This document shows, in pieces, positions 44,226 to 53,917 of a stretch of DNA of 64,000 nt. Under the pieces are notes generated by a model. The model was given only the letters and a program-made list of their open reading frames with translations, was not told where the DNA came from and did not search any database. The stretch is from Bacillota bacterium (lineage in GTDB: Bacteria; Bacillota; Clostridia; Saccharofermentanales; DTU023): positions 103,690 through 167,689 of the forward strand of contig JAFAAL010000014.1 of assembly GCA_023426575.1 (NCBI GenBank), written 5' to 3'. Position 1 is the first letter of the stretch. The number at the start of each line of letters is the position of its first letter. A program made the translations under genes and the position numbers.

Positions 44226-45167
44226 TTATACTAATTCTAATTTACTGTCAGCCCTCGTGCGATGAACTAGGGGGACGATCAGGTTGAGAGCGCGCTTCTT
44301 GACCTTGAGCTCTACAGGCAGATAGGGCCCCTCCTCCCCGTCGAGGTCGATGATGATATCGCGCGAAGACTCGATGCGAAGTCTCGAACTCTTCGTGTGG
44401 AAAATGGCGGGGTGCGAGAGGTGGCCGCCATTGAGGACATCGATCAAGAGAGGGAGGATCGTCGGTCGGAGATAGTGCGGGTCTGCCCGGAGGCAGAGGA
44501 GGTCGAAGAGGCCGTCCTGGACATTGGCATCGGGGACCAGATTGCGGAAACCACCAATCGACTGACAATTGCCGAAAGTGAAGAAGAAAAAATGATCCTC
44601 AATCTCAAAGTGGTCACCAGTGATCTTGAGTGGATAAGGGCGCAAGATCTGGTGAATATTGACCGCAGCCGTCAAGTAATAGGCAAATTGACCGAGAAAC
44701 ATCTTCATCGTCCGTGGCGTGAGGAAAGAGATCTCGCTCAGGAATCCCCCCGCGGCCACGTTGAGGAAGTTGACGCCATTGGCCTCCCCGACATCGACTG
44801 GCATCGTCTGATGATGCTTCAAAATCTCCTTGAGATCTGCCAGATCTTGCGGGAGCGCGTTGGCGACACCGAAGTCATTGACCGTCCCCGCCGCACAGAT
44901 CAAGAGAGGAATCTCCTGCCCCCCCGCTAAGAGGCCATTGACGATGTTGTTAATCGTCCCGTCTCCACCCGCGGCCAGGAGGAAGTCGAAGTCGCTGTGA
45001 TCTTCTTGCATGACGCGTTTGCGGGAGGCTTCTTCAGACTCTGTTAAGACGATCTCAAGTCGTGATATCAGGCCCTCGTTACGAAAGCTTTCGAGGCCCT
45101 GGATGAGGTTGTTCGCCATTCCAACGCGGCCTGCCTGAGGATTGATAAAAGCCTTGACCTTGTTCAT
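44226..45167 (-). CDS. Diacylglycerol kinase family lipid kinase
   Basis: Soluble or membrane-associated kinase of 313 residues in the DgkB/YegS group. The nucleotide-binding motif LLAAGGDGTINNIVNGLL is intact, preceded by AFINPQAGR. It probably phosphorylates diacylglycerol or a related lipid during membrane turnover. ATG 45167 follows AGAGG by 8 bases; a GTG three codons earlier overlaps that site. It lies 16 bases after the upstream gene. Confidence 0.88.
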   Translation of the reverse strand: MNKVKAFINPQAGRVGMANNLIQGLESFRNEGLISRLEIVLTESEEASRKRVMQEDHSDFDFLLAAGGDGTINNIVNGLLAGGQEIPLLICAAGTVNDFGVANALPQDLADLKEILKHHQTMPVDVGEANGVNFLNVAAGGFLSEISFLTPRTMKMFLGQFAYYLTAAVNIHQILRPYPLKITGDHFEIEDHFFFFTFGNCQSIGGFRNLVPDANVQDGLFDLLCLRADPHYLRPTILPLLIDVLNGGHLSHPAIFHTKSSRLRIESSRDIIIDLDGEEGPYLPVELKVKKRALNLIVPLVHRTRADSKLELV

Positions 45168-45183
45168 CTCCAGCACCTCTTCT

Positions 45184-46347
45184 CTAATTCAAGATGAGCT
45201 TTTGAATACTGGTGGGTGTAAGGATATAGGCCGTGCCCGCGCCGTCATAGGACATGGCAATGGCCTCATCGGGCAGAGTGACCGAGGTCTGAAAGCTCTG
45301 GCGCTCCAGATTGTAGATGATCATGTCGCGACCACAGGCCAGGAGAAGATAGGAGCCCATGACCTCAGCCATCTGCGCCTCTCTCGGCAGTGTTTTCAGA
45401 GACTCGACCTGTTCAGGACCCGAGATTTTAATGAGCTCTGGCGGTTCACCGAGCTTTGTCTGGACGATGCCATAGAGCTGACCGGCATGAGAGAAGAGTC
45501 GATAGACATGAGGATTCTCAAGCATCTGGACGCCCTGCTCCGCATCGGGCTTTACGAAATAGATCTTATCTTCTCCATAGAGGACCAAGTCTTGGCCGAG
45601 GTAGCTTAGGCTGTGCAAGAAGCTATTCTTCAGATCGGGTATGAACTGGGCCATCTGCCCTCCCTGGAGATCGTAGCGCTTGATAATCGTCTTGAGATCG
45701 GATGTCTTGGTATTGATCAAGAGGACATCCAGAGCCCGGCCATCAGGGGTAAAACTGAAGTCGGCAATATAGCCAGACTCATCAAAGGTCAGCGTGTAGA
45801 TGCGATGGCCATCTGTACGTTTGAGGAGGTGTAAGCTCGGCGGACCGTGGTCGGGATTGTCGATGACGGCCAGTACATCAGCAGAGAGCCTCGCTCCGGC
45901 AAAGGTCCCCGAGAGCGGTGACGACCAGAGCAGCGCGTCACGCTGAAAATAATAGATGTTTTGGCCTGGCTCTCGGCGGTCTCCCATGATGAGACTGTCC
46001 TGAAAAGTGACATAGAAGAGCTCGTGAAAATTGAGATTCTCTCGGGCAATCTCGACCCCGCTCAGGTCCTGAGCTTGGAAGTGATCGGCACTGAGTGAGA
46101 TGATGCGCTCCCCGCAGAGGTCGAGCTCTCGCGTCTCCTCATAGGTGTAACTGCGAATCTTGGCCAAGCGATCACCGCTCTCCGCCAGACCTGCTTCAGT
46201 TCCTGTCTCTCGCGGCAGCTGGGCGACAAAGACGAGAATCATGATAAGCGCGATGACGGCGAGGAGAAAGACGATGACGAGGGCCGGTTGGCGCTTCATC
46301 TGTTCGAGGCGAGACTTGGAACTTTGCTGACGTACTTTCTTTTGCAT
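45184..46347 (-). CDS. Membrane-anchored protein of unknown function with repeated beta-strand pattern
   Basis: Protein of 387 residues: basic N-terminus, one membrane helix at about residues 23-44 (ALVIVFLLAVIALIMILVFV), then an extracellular part of repeating short beta strands (for example GYIADFSFTPDGRALDVLL, MIIYNLERQSFQ) that suggests a beta-propeller. It may belong to DUF5711, which I cannot confirm. ATG 46347 is chosen for GAGAGG 6 bases upstream. First gene of a run with the lipid kinase and the DtxR-type regulator. Confidence 0.65.
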   Translation of the reverse strand: MQKKVRQQSSKSRLEQMKRQPALVIVFLLAVIALIMILVFVAQLPRETGTEAGLAESGDRLAKIRSYTYEETRELDLCGERIISLSADHFQAQDLSGVEIARENLNFHELFYVTFQDSLIMGDRREPGQNIYYFQRDALLWSSPLSGTFAGARLSADVLAVIDNPDHGPPSLHLLKRTDGHRIYTLTFDESGYIADFSFTPDGRALDVLLINTKTSDLKTIIKRYDLQGGQMAQFIPDLKNSFLHSLSYLGQDLVLYGEDKIYFVKPDAEQGVQMLENPHVYRLFSHAGQLYGIVQTKLGEPPELIKISGPEQVESLKTLPREAQMAEVMGSYLLLACGRDMIIYNLERQSFQTSVTLPDEAIAMSYDGAGTAYILTPTSIQKLILN

Positions 46348-46373
46348 GCGAAACCTCTCTAGCACATTCCTGA

Positions 46374-46383
46374 CCATTATAGC
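46374..46383 (-). promoter_or_regulatory. Putative -10 box of the unknown membrane-protein operon
   Basis: Minus strand GCTATAATGG contains a perfect TATAAT, about 30 bases before the start codon. The -35 region falls in the T-run of the groEL terminator and matches poorly. Confidence 0.45.
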
Positions 46384-46393
46384 GGACTGAGAC

Positions 46394-46427
46394 AAAAAAA
46401 GACCACCGCTCTTTGGCAGTGGTCTTT
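46394..46427 (-). terminator. Terminator of groES-groEL
   Basis: Minus strand AAAGACCAC / GTGGTCTTT, 9 bp stem with a 12-base partly paired loop, followed by a T7 run. It lies 18 bases after the groEL stop. Confidence 0.88.
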
Positions 46428-46445
46428 GGATTAAAAGCAATCGCT

Positions 46446-48083
<1,638 letters not shown>

Positions 48084-48108
48084 CTATATAAACGTTTCTT
48101 GACGCCAT

Positions 48109-48399
48109 CTAGTCCTTCTGGACGATGGCGAGAATATCGGATTGACGCAAAATGGTATATTCTTGGCCGTCGATCTTGACTTCTGTTCCAGCATATTTGG
48201 AAATCAGAACGTGGTCACCGACCTCAACTTCCATCATGATTTCCTTACCATCGACGACGCCGCCTGGACCCACAGCCATAATCTCGGCCACCTGCGGCTT
48301 CTCTTTTGCAGAGGTCGGCAGCACAATGCCCCCCTTCGTCGTCTCTTCAGTCTCGAGCATCTTGATGACGACTCGATCTGCCAAAGGTTTAATTTTCAT
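48109..48399 (-). CDS. groES: Co-chaperonin GroES
   Basis: 10-kDa lid of the chaperonin, 96 residues. [20 protein letters not shown] with the mobile loop and the ending [19 protein letters not shown] are typical. ATG 48399 has AGGAGG 8 bases upstream; a GTG one codon earlier is possible at 5 bases. Confidence 0.97.
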   Translation of the reverse strand: MKIKPLADRVVIKMLETEETTKGGIVLPTSAKEKPQVAEIMAVGPGGVVDGKEIMMEVEVGDHVLISKYAGTEVKIDGQEYTILRQSDILAIVQKD

Positions 48400-48440
48400 C
48401 ACTGTACCCTCCTGGACTCATTCTTCATATCTTAGTGTGA

Positions 48441-48467
48441 TTAGCACTCGAGTGATGAGAGTGCTAG
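48441..48467. promoter_or_regulatory. CIRCE operator (HrcA binding site)
   Basis: TTAGCACTC-N9-GAGTGCTAG, matching the CIRCE consensus at 17 of 18 arm positions (final A replaced by G). It starts at the expected transcription start of groES, where HrcA would block initiation. Confidence 0.95.
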
Positions 48468-48474
48468 CCCCCTC

Positions 48475-48503
48475 ACAATACTTGGCGAGCCAGGCCTTGT
48501 CAA
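48475..48503 (-). promoter_or_regulatory. Promoter of groES-groEL
   Basis: Minus strand TTGACA (48498-48503), 17 bases, TATTGT (48475-48480). Perfect -35; the start site falls at the edge of CIRCE. Confidence 0.8.
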
Positions 48504-48544
48504 GCAGAGGAAGTGACACAAATGTGACGAATTATGAAGCCCGT

Positions 48545-49219
48545 CTAGGCGGCGAGAATGACTTTAAAGAGCCAGGAGGTCAGCTCGAGGCGCCAGATGA
48601 TCAAGAGCGCAAAAGATTGGTCGAGATACTTGATCAGATTGGGCCAGAGCGCAGAGAGAGCGGGGGCAAAGAGGGCAAAGAAGAGGATGAAGAGCGCAAA
48701 GTGTGGCACGGCAAAAGCCACACCGAAGAGCCGAGATCGCATGCAGAGCCCCTGCAGTGGGTCGAGCCGATGGGTCAGGATCTTGACGAAGAGGAAGATT
48801 AAGAGACTGATCAGGCTGGCGAGGAGGAGAAAACTCAGGGCGACGGCCAAATACTGGCCGAGTGCGCGGCTCATCAGCTTGGCCAGTTCCTCTTGATTGC
48901 GGAGCCACTCGCTCTGAGCGAGCGCTGAGTTCTCCTGGCTCAACTCTGGTGCGAGGAGATTATTGCAGACCAGGGCGAGGGAGATCCCGAGGCCCTGGCG
49001 ACTACAGATCTCACCAGCACTGGCCTGGAAGCGCAAGAGGAAGTGGCGGTCGACGAGCCAGGCATAGATGACCTCGGCGAGCGCGGCCGCCAAGACGAGG
49101 GCGATGAGCACACTGACCAACTTGATGATGAGGAGGGTCAGCTGATAGCTCGCCCCGCGCTGCCAGCCACGATAAATGAAGAAGGCGAGTAAAAATATAA
49201 GTGCAAGATCGATCAGCAT
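48545..49219 (-). CDS. CvpA-like membrane protein
   Basis: Integral membrane protein of 224 residues with about five hydrophobic segments. The N-terminus MLIDLALIFLLAFFIYRGWQ resembles the CvpA (colicin V production) family, in which RG follows the first helix. The family's biochemical role is unclear; envelope homeostasis has been suggested. Weak ribosome binding site, overlapped by a palindrome. Divergent from the ABC exporter. Confidence 0.65.
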   Translation of the reverse strand: MLIDLALIFLLAFFIYRGWQRGASYQLTLLIIKLVSVLIALVLAAALAEVIYAWLVDRHFLLRFQASAGEICSRQGLGISLALVCNNLLAPELSQENSALAQSEWLRNQEELAKLMSRALGQYLAVALSFLLLASLISLLIFLFVKILTHRLDPLQGLCMRSRLFGVAFAVPHFALFILFFALFAPALSALWPNLIKYLDQSFALLIIWRLELTSWLFKVILAA

Positions 49220-49220
49220 A

Positions 49221-49244
49221 GTCTCAATATATTGATTCTGAGAC
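49221..49244. repeat. Nested palindromes in the cvpA-like / ABC exporter intergenic region
   Basis: GTCTCA / TGAGAC arms with 12 bases between them, and within this TCAATATATTGA (49224-49235), a perfect 12-base palindrome. It sits 2 bases upstream of the cvpA-like start codon. A TATACT at 49294-49299 may be the -10 of the exporter, without a clear -35. Confidence 0.45.
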
Positions 49245-49319
49245 CAGTCCTTAAAGGTACTAAAGTTTCTAAAAGAAAAGTCTAGACGGGTTATACTAGC
49301 CCATTGTTAGGAGAGAATT

Positions 49320-51152
49320 ATGCCGAAATTTAAACTAGCCAAACTTTTTGATGCCCACCGTGGGAAAGCTTTAGTATCCATGATCTTGACTGTCGTCTCT
49401 GTCTTGGCAGGTCTGGTCACTCCCATGATTTTAGCCTTTGTGATCGACGGCGTCCTGATGGACTCCAAGCCACGTCTTCCCGCCTTTCTCCAGGATCTAT
49501 ATCAGCGCCTCGGGCGTGATTTTTTCTTGAGACATCTCTGGATTCCAGGCCTCGCGATGATCTTGATCTATTTGATTCAGGCCTACAGCAACTACCAGCG
49601 CAATCTCAATATGTCGATTTTTGCACAGGAGGGCACGCGGAAGCTGCGCAACAAACTCTATGCGCACCTACATGAGCTGCCTCTCGCCTGGCATAAGCAG
49701 GCCGAGACGGGCGACCTCGTCCAGCGCTGTACCTCTGACGTCCGTCAAGTCAGTAACTTCTTTGACCGCCAGTTGATGCGCCTCGCGGAATCCGGCCTCT
49801 CCTTCATCCTCGTCACCTATTTGATGCTGCGCTTTGACCTCAAGCTCGGCTTGATTGCTCTCACCATTACGCCCGTCGTCTTCATTCTCTGCGTTCGCTA
49901 TTTTAAGAAGCGCCAGAAGACCTGGATCCTCTGGGAGGAGGCGGAGGGCGCTCTCTCTGCGCGCCTGCAGGAGACCGTGACGGGCATCCGTGTCGTCAAG
50001 GCATTTGGCCGTGAGGACTATGAGCATGAGGCTTTTTTAGAGAGGAATCAAAATTTATACACTTTTGGCATGAAAAACTTTCGTGTTATGGGAAATTTCT
50101 GGTTCTGGATCAACCTCATCTGCTATGGAGAACTCGCCCTAATCGTCGTCCTCGGCACCTATTACGTCGTCCAGGGACTGCTGACGCCTGGGGTTCTCGT
50201 CCTCTTCACTTTCTATGCTGAGAAGCTCATTGGACCCCTGCGAAATTTTGCACGTCTGATTGCCGCCACCGGCACCGTCAAGGTCGCAGCTGGGCGTCTG
50301 GAGGATATCTTGAGCAGCCCTGCGGAGCCAGATGAATCAGATCTGGCCAATCCCGAACTTACGGGGGCTATACGCTTTGAGAATGTTTCCTTTGCCTACC
50401 CCGACGATCAGGTGCCCGTCCTGCACAATCTCGACCTCGAGATCCAGCCTGGGGAGATGATAGGTATTCTGGGCCCAACAGGCTCTGGCAAATCCACCCT
50501 GTTACTTCTTTTACAAAAACTCTACTTGCCGAGCTCCGGCCAGATTTACTTCGACGATTTGGAGATTCGTGAGATTGACCGCGAGGCGCTGCGGCGCCAG
50601 GTCGGACTGATCATGCAGGAGAGCTATATCTACTCGAGGAGCATCGCCAAGAATATTCAGCTGCCGCGTCAGTCTGCCGAGCAGAATGAGATTGAGCACT
50701 CTGCCAAGTCGGCCTTTCTCCACGATGACGTGCAGAAATTTAGCCGTGGCTATGAGACCTTGGTCGGCGAGCGTGGCGTGACCCTCTCGGGCGGCCAGAA
50801 GCAGCGACTGGCCATCGCTAGAAGTCTGATTCGCGACTGCCCCATCCTAATCTTTGACGACTCCCTCTCGGCCATTGATGCCGACACGGATCAGAAGATT
50901 CGACAAGAGCTGAAGACGCGCTCCGAGCGCCTGACGACGCTCATCGTCTCCCACCGCATCTCATCCCTCCAGGACTGCGATCGGATTCTCGTCTTGGACC
51001 ATGGTCGCCGCGAGGCCTACGGCCCCCCTGAGCTTCTGCAGAGAGAAGCGGGGCTCTATCAGCGCGTCTATGATTTGCAATCAGCTTGGAATCTGCCCTC
51101 AGAGACTGCTGCGGGCGTGGAGCAGAAGAGAGAGAAGAGCACGGAGAACTAA
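49320..51152 (+). CDS. ABC exporter half-transporter with degenerate Walker B
   Basis: Half-transporter of 610 residues: six membrane helices (about 1-310) and an ABC domain. Walker A GPTGSGKST and signature LSGGQKQRL are canonical, but Walker B reads LIFDDSLSAID, with Asp in place of the catalytic Glu. That is the pattern of the first subunit in heterodimeric exporters such as TM287/288 or BmrCD. AGGAGAG precedes ATG 49320. Its partner follows after one base. Confidence 0.93.
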   Translation: MPKFKLAKLFDAHRGKALVSMILTVVSVLAGLVTPMILAFVIDGVLMDSKPRLPAFLQDLYQRLGRDFFLRHLWIPGLAMILIYLIQAYSNYQRNLNMSIFAQEGTRKLRNKLYAHLHELPLAWHKQAETGDLVQRCTSDVRQVSNFFDRQLMRLAESGLSFILVTYLMLRFDLKLGLIALTITPVVFILCVRYFKKRQKTWILWEEAEGALSARLQETVTGIRVVKAFGREDYEHEAFLERNQNLYTFGMKNFRVMGNFWFWINLICYGELALIVVLGTYYVVQGLLTPGVLVLFTFYAEKLIGPLRNFARLIAATGTVKVAAGRLEDILSSPAEPDESDLANPELTGAIRFENVSFAYPDDQVPVLHNLDLEIQPGEMIGILGPTGSGKSTLLLLLQKLYLPSSGQIYFDDLEIREIDREALRRQVGLIMQESYIYSRSIAKNIQLPRQSAEQNEIEHSAKSAFLHDDVQKFSRGYETLVGERGVTLSGGQKQRLAIARSLIRDCPILIFDDSLSAIDADTDQKIRQELKTRSERLTTLIVSHRISSLQDCDRILVLDHGRREAYGPPELLQREAGLYQRVYDLQSAWNLPSETAAGVEQKREKSTEN

Positions 51153-51153
51153 T

Positions 51154-53061
51154 ATGAAAAAACAGAAGATTGAACATAAGATAGAAATCGAAAAGACTCT
51201 GCAGGCGCGAGACGAGGGGCTGAGCCAGGAGGAGCAGGAGATTTTAGACAATCTAGCTGCCGTCGAGACGCATGACCGCCTGCCAAAGCTCAGCGGAAAC
51301 GTCTGGCTGCGCTTTTTTAAAACCGCAGAGATGAAGCCCATTCACTACGTCAAGCTCCTCGTCATCATGGGGACGCTCGCCGTCTTTGACAATATTGCGC
51401 CACTCTTTGTCCGCTACTCCCTCGATCACTTCATCGCCAAAAATATTGTCCATGGGCTCGGACTCTTTGCCTTACTCTTTGGACTCCTGGTCTTCTTTCA
51501 ATCCTACTTTGACCGATTTTACATGTTGGTCGCGGGAAAGATCGAGAGTGACATCGCCTTCCGCATCCGTGAGAACGGCTTCAATCACTTGAGTCGCCTG
51601 AGCTTCTCGTACTACGATAGGACGGCCGTCGGCTGGATCATCGCCCGCATGATCAATGACATCACCAATGTGACGGAAGTGCTCGCCTGGACGGCGACAG
51701 AACTGATCTGGTGCATTGTCACCATCGCCCTGCTCTCGGTCATCATGTTGATCTTAAACTGGAAGCTCGCCCTGCTCATCCTGATTTTTCTGCCCCTGGC
51801 GACCTTTATCTTCAAGTATTTTCAGATTCGAGTCCTCGCCAGACAGCGTGAGCTCAAGCGGATTAATTCCGCGATTACGGCCTCCTATAGCGAGGGCATC
51901 ACGGGCGCGGCCACGGCAAAGACACTCGCTGTCGCCGAGCCGATGGAAAAGGAATTCCGCTTCCTCAGCTCATATTATGGCCGCTGCTCTCTCCAGGCCT
52001 CAAAACTCAACTATCGCTTCGGCCCGACGATCGGCTTCATGGGCGTCTTGACGGCGACACTCATCCTCAGTATCGGGGGCGTCATGGTCAATAACGGCAA
52101 TCTGACGATCGGAACCCTCTCCATCTTCTTCGTCTACAGCTTAAAGCTCTGGTGGCCGCTCGCAGCCCTCGCCGACTTCCTCATCGAGTTCCAATCGGCT
52201 CAGGCAGCCATCGAGCGAGTGCTCCACATCTTTGACGAGCCCCACGAGATCATTGACAAGCCGGAGGTCATCGAGCGCTATGGCACGACGCCTGGCGCTG
52301 GCCGAGAGCCCTGGCCCGAGTTCAAGGGCAAGATCGAATTTAAAAATGTCTCCTTTGCCTATGTCGAGGGCGAACCCATCCTCGAAAATTTTAACTTGAC
52401 GATTGAGGCGGGCGAAAAATTGGCCCTCGTCGGCGAGACGGGGGCCGGCAAGTCGACTCTAGTCAACCTTGCCTGTCGCTTCTATGAGCCACAGTCTGGG
52501 GAAATCTTGTTCGACGGAGTCGACTACCGGGAATACCCCATGGCCTGGATCTATCACAATCTCGGCTACGTCCTCCAGACGCCTCAGCTCTTCTCGGGCA
52601 CCATCGCCGACAATATCCGCTATGGACGACTTAATGCCAGCGACGAGGCCGTCCGCGAGGCCGCCAGACTCGTCGAGGCCGAGGAATTTATCCTCCGCCG
52701 CGAGGCGGGATACGAGGCTCAAGTCGGCGAGGCGGGCAGCTTCCTCTCAACGGGTGAGAAACAGCTGATTAGTTTTGCCCGCGCCGTCATTGCCGACCCC
52801 ACTTTCTTCGTTCTCGATGAGGCGACTTCTTCGATCGATACCGAGACCGAAAAACGCATTCAAAATGCCATCGAAAAGATTCTCGAAAACAGAACGGCAC
52901 TCATTGTCGCGCACCGACTCTCGACCATTCGCAACGCCGATCGCATTATCGTCATCGAAAATGGTAAGATTATTGAAGAGGGGAGCCACCGCGACCTCAT
53001 GGCTCGAAGAGGGCGTTATCACACCTTCTATACGGGACAATTCAAAGTCGCTGGCGAATAG
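51154..53061 (+). CDS. ABC exporter half-transporter, catalytic partner
   Basis: Half-transporter of 635 residues with an N-terminal cytoplasmic extension of about 55 charged residues, six membrane helices and an ABC domain. Walker A GETGAGKST and Walker B FVLDEATSSID keep the catalytic Glu, while the signature is LSTGEKQLI instead of LSGGQ. Together with the upstream subunit this gives one active and one degenerate ATP site. Substrate unknown, probably a drug, lipid or peptide. ATG 51154 is set by the preceding stop and GGAG; the frame is open further upstream inside the first gene. Confidence 0.93.
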   Translation: MKKQKIEHKIEIEKTLQARDEGLSQEEQEILDNLAAVETHDRLPKLSGNVWLRFFKTAEMKPIHYVKLLVIMGTLAVFDNIAPLFVRYSLDHFIAKNIVHGLGLFALLFGLLVFFQSYFDRFYMLVAGKIESDIAFRIRENGFNHLSRLSFSYYDRTAVGWIIARMINDITNVTEVLAWTATELIWCIVTIALLSVIMLILNWKLALLILIFLPLATFIFKYFQIRVLARQRELKRINSAITASYSEGITGAATAKTLAVAEPMEKEFRFLSSYYGRCSLQASKLNYRFGPTIGFMGVLTATLILSIGGVMVNNGNLTIGTLSIFFVYSLKLWWPLAALADFLIEFQSAQAAIERVLHIFDEPHEIIDKPEVIERYGTTPGAGREPWPEFKGKIEFKNVSFAYVEGEPILENFNLTIEAGEKLALVGETGAGKSTLVNLACRFYEPQSGEILFDGVDYREYPMAWIYHNLGYVLQTPQLFSGTIADNIRYGRLNASDEAVREAARLVEAEEFILRREAGYEAQVGEAGSFLSTGEKQLISFARAVIADPTFFVLDEATSSIDTETEKRIQNAIEKILENRTALIVAHRLSTIRNADRIIVIENGKIIEEGSHRDLMARRGRYHTFYTGQFKVAGE

Positions 53062-53063
53062 CT

Positions 53064-53603
53064 ATGGCCGCTGATTATGGGGCAATCTTTGCACTCGCCC
53101 TAGTTGAACAGAATCCAGGACTTCGCGAGGACGAGCTGATCCGCATGATGACGGACTCGCTTTACCTAGACTTCTTTACGGCGGGGCACCATCTGGCACA
53201 ACTGCGTCAGAAGGGCCTCGTCCAGGCCAGTGAGCGCAAAGACGAAGCTGAGACCGATGCCCAGGGCAAGAAGGTCCTGCGCTATGCCGTCAGTCCTGCG
53301 GGCAGTGCCGTCTCGGCCCGCCTCATCCCTCAACTGCCTGCCAATATGCAGAAGTATCTCCAGCGCCTCCATCGCGAGAAGAAGCGTGAGCGGGCCAATG
53401 TCCACCACGCCGTCATCAAGCAGCTCTCGGCTCAAGACTTTCTCCTGCGCCTCGAGGCCAAGGAAAACTATAAGACAATTTTTGAACTCGAAGTCAATCT
53501 GCCGACGCGCGACCTCGCCCTGCAGATCAAAGAGCAGTTCGAAGAGGCTCCGGCTGCGGTCTTCCAGAAGATCTTAGAAGTTCTCCTCACACCTCTCCCC
53601 TAA
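53064..53603 (+). CDS. DUF4364-like winged-helix protein
   Basis: Protein of 179 residues. The N-terminal half looks like a winged helix (ALVEQNPGLREDELIRMM, then a YAVSPAGSAV wing), the C-terminal half has a beta strand segment (KTIFELEVNLPTRDLAL). The pattern resembles the Bacillota family DUF4364, probably DNA-binding. It starts 2 bases after the exporter gene and may regulate it; the link rests on position only. Confidence 0.65.
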   Translation: MAADYGAIFALALVEQNPGLREDELIRMMTDSLYLDFFTAGHHLAQLRQKGLVQASERKDEAETDAQGKKVLRYAVSPAGSAVSARLIPQLPANMQKYLQRLHREKKRERANVHHAVIKQLSAQDFLLRLEAKENYKTIFELEVNLPTRDLALQIKEQFEEAPAAVFQKILEVLLTPLP

Positions 53604-53605
53604 AT

Positions 53606-53632
53606 AAAAAAACCGCCGATTGGATCGGCGGT
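53606..53632 (-). terminator. Terminator of the rubredoxin gene
   Basis: Minus strand ACCGCCGAT / ATCGGCGGT, 9 bp perfect stem with a CCA loop, followed by a T6-T7 run. It also lies just past the DUF4364-like stop on the plus strand but has no T-run in that direction. Confidence 0.9.
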
Positions 53633-53654
53633 CACTTCATGTCTGGGCTCGCGA

Positions 53655-53813
53655 CTAAGCTGGTGAGAACTGATCCTTGCCAGCGCCACAGAGGGGGCAA
53701 ACCCAATCTTCAGGAACATCTTCCCAGCAGGTGCCAGGCTCGACGCCGTTATCTGGATCGCCTACCTCTGGGTCATAGACGTAACCACAGAGATCACAGA
53801 TGTATGATTGCAT
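53655..53813 (-). CDS. Rubredoxin
   Basis: One-iron electron carrier of 52 residues. The two Cys pairs CDLCG (residues 6-9) and CPLCG (39-42) form the Fe(SCys)4 site, with [18 protein letters not shown] and the PEDWVCP segment of the family between them. AAGGAG lies 7 bases before ATG 53813. It is a single-gene unit with a near-consensus promoter and strong terminator, suggesting high constant expression, as expected in an anaerobe handling oxygen or electron transfer. Confidence 0.95.
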   Translation of the reverse strand: MQSYICDLCGYVYDPEVGDPDNGVEPGTCWEDVPEDWVCPLCGAGKDQFSPA

Positions 53814-53878
53814 AATTTTCTCCTTTTCTTCACTTCGCTACGTCTCAGATGGCCAGAGGCCTCTGAGAGTCCAGCTCG

Positions 53879-53907
53879 ATTATACTACCTCGGCGATTCG
53901 CTGTCTA
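53879..53907 (-). promoter_or_regulatory. Promoter of the rubredoxin gene
   Basis: Minus strand TAGACA (53902-53907), 17 bases, TATAAT (53879-53884). Eleven of twelve consensus positions, 66 bases before the start codon. Confidence 0.8.
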
Positions 53908-53917
53908 TAAAGCTCCG

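Noticed and set aside
44194..44228. Direct AATTAG repeats before the DtxR-type gene as an MntR box
   Set aside because: They are direct rather than inverted repeats and overlap the end of the lipid kinase gene; AT-rich coding sequence explains them.
53606..53632. Hairpin after the DUF4364-like gene as its own terminator
   Set aside because: The T-run lies only on the minus strand side, so it belongs to the rubredoxin gene.
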